Below are positions 44,173 to 48,038 of a stretch of DNA of 48,038 bases, one piece after another. Position numbers and translations under genes: made by a program. The first letter of the stretch is position 1; every line of letters begins with the position of its first letter. The notes beneath the pieces are model-generated. The model saw only the letters and a program-made list of their open reading frames with translations. It was not told where the DNA came from and did no database searches. This DNA comes from JBIYSM02 sp044759095 (GTDB lineage Bacteria > Bacillota > Bacilli > Brevibacillales > Brevibacillaceae), in assembly GCF_044759095.2 (NCBI RefSeq), contig NZ_JBIYSM020000036.1:1-48038 (forward strand). The letters run 5' to 3'.

Positions 44173-44189
44173 TTGATCAAAAGGATCAA
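44173..44189. promoter_or_regulatory. Palindrome upstream of the defence operon
   Basis: TTGATC-AAAAG-GATCAA lies about 95 bases upstream of the coiled-coil gene. It is a candidate operator for the operon. The stretch 44078-44420 otherwise holds only coding relics, such as a frame ending WEFWKGLKGNQTLQDMCQAGLIYMG (stop near 44262). Confidence 0.3.
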
Positions 44190-44424
44190 GCTCGTATTTT
44201 AAGTAATTCAAAAAATTATGAAAAATACAATAGCAAAGACGAACAACAGTTACCCCATGTAAATTAATCCCGCTTGGCACATGTCCTGGAGGGTTTGATT
44301 GCCTTTTAATCCTTTCCAAAATTCCCACAAATGGACTTTCGTATTCTTTGTCGTTGAGTTTCAAGCGAAGCTTCGTGGAATTGCTTGAAAACATTCCTTC
44401 TTAGACTTTGCACACCCAATAATA

Positions 44425-44452
44425 AAGAGAGTCACCTTTGGACTCCCTTGTT
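44425..44452 (-). terminator. Terminator after the SEFIR relic region
   Basis: AAGAGAGTC pairs with GACTCCCTT (44425-44433, 44441-44449, one mismatch). Read leftward it runs into TATTATT. Confidence 0.5.
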
Positions 44453-44588
44453 CTAAACAACGCTTTTTAATGAAAAATGCTCTTTGAGGAACGGATTCAT
44501 TCCTCTATCTTTAAAGTGGTAAAAGAAATCAAAAGCATATGCAAAGTCGATCATCTCAATACGTGGATGGTCGTTGTCAATAGCAATT

Positions 44589-44897
44589 TTACCAACCCTC
44601 CGGATTAGCAGGATTTTCTCGAAGAACAGGCAAAGAAAGGTCCGTCTCGAAATCACACCCACCTTACTCTTTGTCGACGCGTTAAGCATAATTTTCAGTT
44701 ATAACCACAATTACACGATCAAAATCTCGAATAGCCTTTATCATCATTCGATATAGATTTGTTGTTTTGTCCTTGTGTTCGAACTCGTCAAAAGTCGCAT
44801 TTACACCGTTTTCCCTGAGTTTGTTTGCAAGCTGATAAACCCAATTTTCATGCCCTTGGTTGTCCCAGCTATAGCTGATAAAAGCAGTTTGATTCAC
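44589..44897 (-). pseudogene. SEFIR-domain protein, inactivated by stop codons
   Basis: From GTG 44897 (GGAG upstream) the frame reads VNQTAFISYSWDNQGHENWVYQLANKLRENGVNATFDEFE...LYRMMIKAIRDFDRVIVVITENYA, a clear SEFIR/TIR-like domain. It then has a TAA stop, RVDKE, a second TAA, and GGCDFETDLSLPVLRENPANPEGW, followed by a third stop. The residues after the stops match the usual SEFIR continuation (ENYA..AD..GGVGFET..LPVL), so point mutations destroyed a real gene. The C-terminal half is missing. SEFIR proteins act as NAD-depleting anti-phage effectors in Bacillus, which fits a decayed defence gene. A neighbouring frame at 44453-44689 has no recognised similarity. Confidence 0.75.
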
Positions 44898-44970
44898 AGC
44901 ACCATCTCCGCCTTCCTTAACATATTGAAATCGCCCCATTTGACCTTACCAAAAAATGGTTGAAGTAAAG

Positions 44971-45008
44971 AAAAAGAAGACGAGCAACCAAGTTACTCGC
45001 CCTTTTTC
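44971..45008 (-). terminator. Terminator at the end of a relic gene
   Basis: CGAGTAAC and GTTGCTCG form a stem read leftward (44992-44999 with 44981-44988), followed by TCTTCTTTTTC. It is a few bases after the stop of the relic coding end at 45012. Confidence 0.55.
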
Positions 45009-45011
45009 TTA

Positions 45012-45285
45012 TCACTTTTTCAAATCCTTTAACATTTGCGAAAGTGAGTTGCCACCTTGGCGTTGACGAAGCGTATCGAGGTGCATATCTCTTCGTACCC
45101 CGAAGTCGACACCGTATTTTTGTTAAACGGAGCCGACATTAGTGTCTCCCCGTTATTTGCGATATCTTTCATTCTCGTTACGATCTCTCAAAGTTTCGTT
45201 GCATTTTGTGCTTTGACACACTTCCTGAGACTTGGCGTTGATTTAACAAGCTTTTTCTGATTACTTCTGCCAAACTTTAAGAGTA
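45012..45285 (-). pseudogene. Unidentified gene remnant (3' end)
   Basis: One leftward frame ends KYGVDFGVRRDMHLDTLRQRQGGNSLSQMLKDLKK and a TGA stop at 45014, right before a terminator. Upstream the same frame is broken by stops (for example after GSV and YRK). It looks like the end of a lost gene that I cannot name. Nothing else is seen between 44898 and 45328, apart from the hairpin TTGGCAAGC/GCTTGCCAA at about 45287-45314. Confidence 0.35.
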
Positions 45286-45328
45286 CCTTGGCAAGCATTG
45301 TGATCAGCTTGCCAAACTTATTGAGGTT

Positions 45329-45709
45329 TTACAAAGGAAGCTCACCGTTGTCTTTCAAGAGACGGTACTCCTCGTCCGTGAACACGCGGGAGCGCGTGAG
45401 AAAGCGCACGCCCTCCGGTCCCTCCAGCGAGAACATCCCGCCCCTTCCTTTGACCACATCGATGATCAGCTGTGTGTGCTTCCAGTACTCGTACTGGGCA
45501 GCGCTCATGTAAAACGGCACACTGCCGATTTCCCCAAGCAGCACATCGTGATCGCCGATCAAAAATTCGCCCCGAGGATAGCACATGGGAGAAGACCCGT
45601 CGCAGCAGCCGCCCGATTGGTGGAACAAGAGCGGTCCGTACCTGTTTTTCAACCGTTCAATCAAGGCAAGCGCCTCGTCAGTCGCCAGAACTTTGGGTAT
45701 CGAGCCCAT
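45329..45709 (-). CDS. DUF779 protein
   Basis: A 126-residue protein of the DUF779 family. HQSGGCCDGSSPMCYPRGEFLIGDHDVLLGEI has the conserved cysteine-rich segment, and YEYWKHTQLIIDVVKGRGGMFSLEGPEGVRFLTRSRVF the C-terminal part. It is almost always next to a class-3 aldehyde dehydrogenase, as here (27 bases after it), and presumably assists it or handles its cofactor. GGGAGAG precedes the ATG. Confidence 0.88.
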   Translation of the reverse strand: MGSIPKVLATDEALALIERLKNRYGPLLFHQSGGCCDGSSPMCYPRGEFLIGDHDVLLGEIGSVPFYMSAAQYEYWKHTQLIIDVVKGRGGMFSLEGPEGVRFLTRSRVFTDEEYRLLKDNGELPL

Positions 45710-45735
45710 CCTCTCTCCCCTTCCCTGCCCGCGAT

Positions 45736-47256
45736 TTAGAAGAAGCCGAGGGCATCCGGGCTGTAGCTGACGAGCAGATTTTTCGTTTGCTGGTAGTGCT
45801 CCAGCATCATTTTGTGATTCTCGCGGCCGATACCGGATACCTTGTAGCCGCCAAATGCCGCATGCGCCGGATAGGCGTGGTAGCAGTTGGTCCAGACGCG
45901 CCCGGCCTGAATCGCTCTGCCCATCCGGTAGGCTGTATTCACGTCTCGTGTCCAGACGCCGGCACCCAGGCCGTACAGGGTGTCGTTGGCCAGCTCCAGC
46001 ACCTCTGCCTGATTGGTGAAGGTCGCGACAGACACCACTGGACCAAAAATTTCTTCCTGGAAGATGCGCATCTTGTTATGTCCTTTGAACACAGTCGGCT
46101 TGACGTAATACCCGTCGGTGAAATCCCCTTCCAGGAAGTTGCGGGAACCGCCGATCAAGCACTCGGCGCCTTCCTGTTTGCCGATATCGATATAAGAAAG
46201 GATTTTCTCCAGTTGTTCCGTGGAAGCTTGTGCCCCGATCATCGTCGAGGTGTCAAGCGGGTTGCCCTGTTTGATGTCGGCTACGCGGGCCAACGCTTTT
46301 TCCATAAAGCGATCGTAGATGGACTCCTGGATAAAGGCGCGGGACGGGCATGTGCACACCTCGCCCTGGTTCAGCGCAAACATCACGAAACCCTCGACAG
46401 CTTTGTTAAAGAAGGCGTCATCCTTGTCGCAAACATCCTCGAAGAAAATGTTCGGGGACTTGCCGCCCAGCTCCAGTGTCACCGGAATGATGTTTTGAGA
46501 AGCGTACTGCATGATCAGACGGCCGGTCGTCGTTTCTCCGGTAAACGCGATCTTGGCGATTCTGTTGCTTGCGGCAAGCGGTTTGCCTGCTTCGAGCCCA
46601 AAGCCACTCACCACGTTTACCACTCCTGGCGGGAGCAGGTCTTGAATTAGTTCAAGGAAGACCATGATGGAGGCCGGTGTTTGTTCAGCCGGTTTGAGCA
46701 CGACGCAGTTACCGGCTGCAAGCGCAGGAGCCAGTTTCCAGGTCGCCATCAACAGGGGGAAATTCCACGGGATGATTTGCCCCACAACACCGAGCGGTTC
46801 ATGGAAGTGGTAGGCGACGGTATGCTCGTCGATTTGTCCGATCGTGCCCTCTTGTGCCCGAATGCATCCGGCGAAATAGCGGAAGTGATCGATGGCGAGC
46901 GGCAGGTCAGCGGCAAGCGTCTCGCGGACCGGTTTGCCGTTGTCCCACGTCTCCGCCACGGCGAGCATTTCCAGATTGGCCTCCATCCGGTCGGCAATCC
47001 TGTTCAGGATGGCAGCCCGTTCCGCCACCGAGGTACGGCCCCAGGCGTCTTTTGCCTCATGGGCTGCGTCCAACGCGAGCTCGATGTCTTCTGACGTAGA
47101 GCGCGGCACTTCGCAAAAGACCTTACCCGTCACGGGTGACACGTTTTCAAAATACTCTCCTTTTACGGGTGGTACCCACTTTCCTCCGATAAAGTTTTCA
47201 TAGCGCGGTTGAAAGTTCACTTTCGCGCCAGGTTGTCCGGGTTGTGCATAAATCAT
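45736..47256 (-). CDS. NAD-dependent aldehyde dehydrogenase (ExaC/AldA type)
   Basis: A 506-residue tetrameric-type ALDH. The general base is in VTLELGGKSPNIFF and the nucleophile in ALNQGEVCTCPSRAF. The Rossmann NAD fold starts at GVVGQIIPWNFPLLMATWKLAPALAAGNCVVLKP. HEPLGVVGQI and AGRVWTNCYHAYPAHAAFGGYKVSG place it near acetaldehyde dehydrogenases (ExaC). It oxidises acetaldehyde and similar aldehydes. The ATG has an AGGAGGC site. It forms a pair with DUF779 and is divergent from the DinB-like gene. Confidence 0.94.
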   Translation of the reverse strand: MIYAQPGQPGAKVNFQPRYENFIGGKWVPPVKGEYFENVSPVTGKVFCEVPRSTSEDIELALDAAHEAKDAWGRTSVAERAAILNRIADRMEANLEMLAVAETWDNGKPVRETLAADLPLAIDHFRYFAGCIRAQEGTIGQIDEHTVAYHFHEPLGVVGQIIPWNFPLLMATWKLAPALAAGNCVVLKPAEQTPASIMVFLELIQDLLPPGVVNVVSGFGLEAGKPLAASNRIAKIAFTGETTTGRLIMQYASQNIIPVTLELGGKSPNIFFEDVCDKDDAFFNKAVEGFVMFALNQGEVCTCPSRAFIQESIYDRFMEKALARVADIKQGNPLDTSTMIGAQASTEQLEKILSYIDIGKQEGAECLIGGSRNFLEGDFTDGYYVKPTVFKGHNKMRIFQEEIFGPVVSVATFTNQAEVLELANDTLYGLGAGVWTRDVNTAYRMGRAIQAGRVWTNCYHAYPAHAAFGGYKVSGIGRENHKMMLEHYQQTKNLLVSYSPDALGFF

Positions 47257-47425
47257 CGCAAATAACGCCTCCTATTCGCATAATTTTGACTCTACCGTAC
47301 TTTATGAACCAGATGGACAAAACATACGCGTTTTCAAAGGCGCTAAAGCAAAATTCCAAAAAGAGGGAACTGCGTGTGGACTCTCGAATCATCATGGAAG
47401 AATACAGTATCTGGAGGGGTTTTGC

Positions 47426-47884
47426 GTGTTGAAACGGCATGAAGTTCTATGCAATCAGTTGGAAGCGTACAGACAGGAAACCTTGCAGGCAGTCGAGTCC
47501 ATCACCGAAGAAATGGCAGACGTCATCCCGGAGGGCTTTTCAAACAACATTCGATGGAACCTGGGGCATCTCTACCTGGATCAATACCTGTGGATTCAAC
47601 ATCTGACAAAAGAACCCGCCCCCATCCCCAATGGATTTCGGGAATGGTTTGATTACGGCACGCGGCCGGCCGATTGGCAAACGGCTCCCCCTACTCTGGA
47701 TATCCTGAAAAAGCTTCTGGCCGAACAGCCGGCCTGCATCCGTGAACAATACGGGCATCGGCTGGAGGAAGAGTTTCCTGCAACGGAAATGGGCATGCAC
47801 ACACTTGAACAAGTGCTGGTACGCACCATTTTTCACGAAGGAATGCATCTGGCTGCGATTTTGGCGATCCGAAAATTCCTATAG
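47426..47884 (+). CDS. DinB-family metalloprotein
   Basis: A 152-residue four-helix bundle of the DinB/YfiT superfamily. NIRWNLGHLYLDQYLWI gives the first metal histidine, and FHEGMHLAAILAIR gives the HxxxH pair typical of the family. Members are thiol- or damage-related transferases; the substrate is not known. GTG 47426 is selected because GGAGGGG ends six bases before it; TTG 47429 is the alternative. It is followed directly by a repeat shared with 18775-18793. 47903-48038 has no gene. Confidence 0.85.
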   Translation: MLKRHEVLCNQLEAYRQETLQAVESITEEMADVIPEGFSNNIRWNLGHLYLDQYLWIQHLTKEPAPIPNGFREWFDYGTRPADWQTAPPTLDILKKLLAEQPACIREQYGHRLEEEFPATEMGMHTLEQVLVRTIFHEGMHLAAILAIRKFL

Positions 47885-47902
47885 CAAGAAAACCCACCCG
47901 GC
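47884..47902. repeat. 19-base repeat copy after the DinB-like gene
   Basis: GCAAGAAAACCCACCCGGC is identical to the complement of 18775-18793. In both cases it is within 15 bases of a gene's stop codon and in the same orientation relative to the gene. Confidence 0.6.
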
Positions 47903-48038
47903 ATTAGCTAGTTACTCCTGAAAAAATCGTTTTTTGGCAGATGCATCTCATTGTGGTGAATCTCAGGGGGGCAACCGTGTAACTGTATCCGTTAATCGTT
48001 GCTTATTTGGCCATTTGGGCTGCTCTTCTGAGGTTATG

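Noticed and set aside
44002..44394. A 130-residue minus-strand frame overlapping the start of the coiled-coil gene
   Set aside because: The overlapping frame has a strong ribosome site and operon context. This one has neither and seems to be a mixture of relic sequence and shadow.
1..48038. CRISPR arrays, rRNA and tRNA genes
   Set aside because: No regularly spaced direct repeats, no cloverleaf-like sequence with a TTC-A loop and CCA end, and no rRNA signature were noticed by eye. A tRNAscan-SE or Infernal run would settle it.

Overview
The window looks like a chromosomal segment of a spore-forming Bacillota of the Bacillales, most probably a Brevibacillus-like member of the Paenibacillaceae. 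This is inferred from gene content: KapB, a YaaH/SleL-type cortex hydrolase, a YheC/YheD spore-coat ATP-grasp protein, the kip/pxp 5-oxoprolinase genes, ThiXYZ with YlmB and TenA, YtpP and BrnQ, together with strong AGGAGG ribosome sites and frequent GTG and TTG starts. No rRNA or tRNA gene and no CRISPR array was seen.

Layout. 1-448: a promoter leading into a ~310-bp imperfect palindrome. 473-3531: a YkvI-like permease convergent with a YyaL-type thioredoxin-fold protein. 3666-5589: an autoregulated SRPBCC/ArsR pair with palindromic operators, a GNAT acetyltransferase and an SRPBCC remnant. 5688-7810: an aminotransferase and an unknown protein. 7854-9194: brnQ. 9287-16071: a compact leftward operon (IclR regulator, pxpB, pxpC, pxpA, ycsG, ycsI, NCS2 permease) for 5-oxoproline use. 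16186-18444: an Ldh-family dehydrogenase, panD and a YheC/D protein. 18802-21696: a large D,D-carboxypeptidase with two complete S13 domains. 21865-23067: a lipoprotein, a DUF962 protein and an unlisted 40-residue membrane protein.

23153-29074 is a thiamine unit read leftward: a TPP riboswitch and a long multi-terminator leader, then thiS, thiG, ylmB, tenA, thiZ, thiX and thiY. It joins thiazole synthesis to uptake and salvage of pyrimidines from degraded thiamine. 29120-36883 holds ordinary housekeeping and cell-surface genes: kapB, alaX, a DUF2203 protein, a LysM-GH18 spore hydrolase, ytpP, an MFS carrier and a secreted beta-propeller/SH3b/LysM protein.

36927-45328 is clearly different: A+T-rich, full of decayed genes, and probably a horizontally acquired defence island. 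Its only intact operon is a tightly overlapping three-gene set: a coiled-coil protein, a McrB-like AAA+ NTPase and a DUF2357/PD-(D/E)XK nuclease. This is the best candidate for an uncommon or undescribed system. Around it lie a SEFIR-domain gene killed by stop codons, an internally deleted IS4-type insertion sequence sitting exactly at the nuclease stop codon with a 7-bp target duplication, a decayed HTH fragment and other coding relics. 45329-47884 returns to core genes: DUF779, an aldehyde dehydrogenase and a DinB-like protein.
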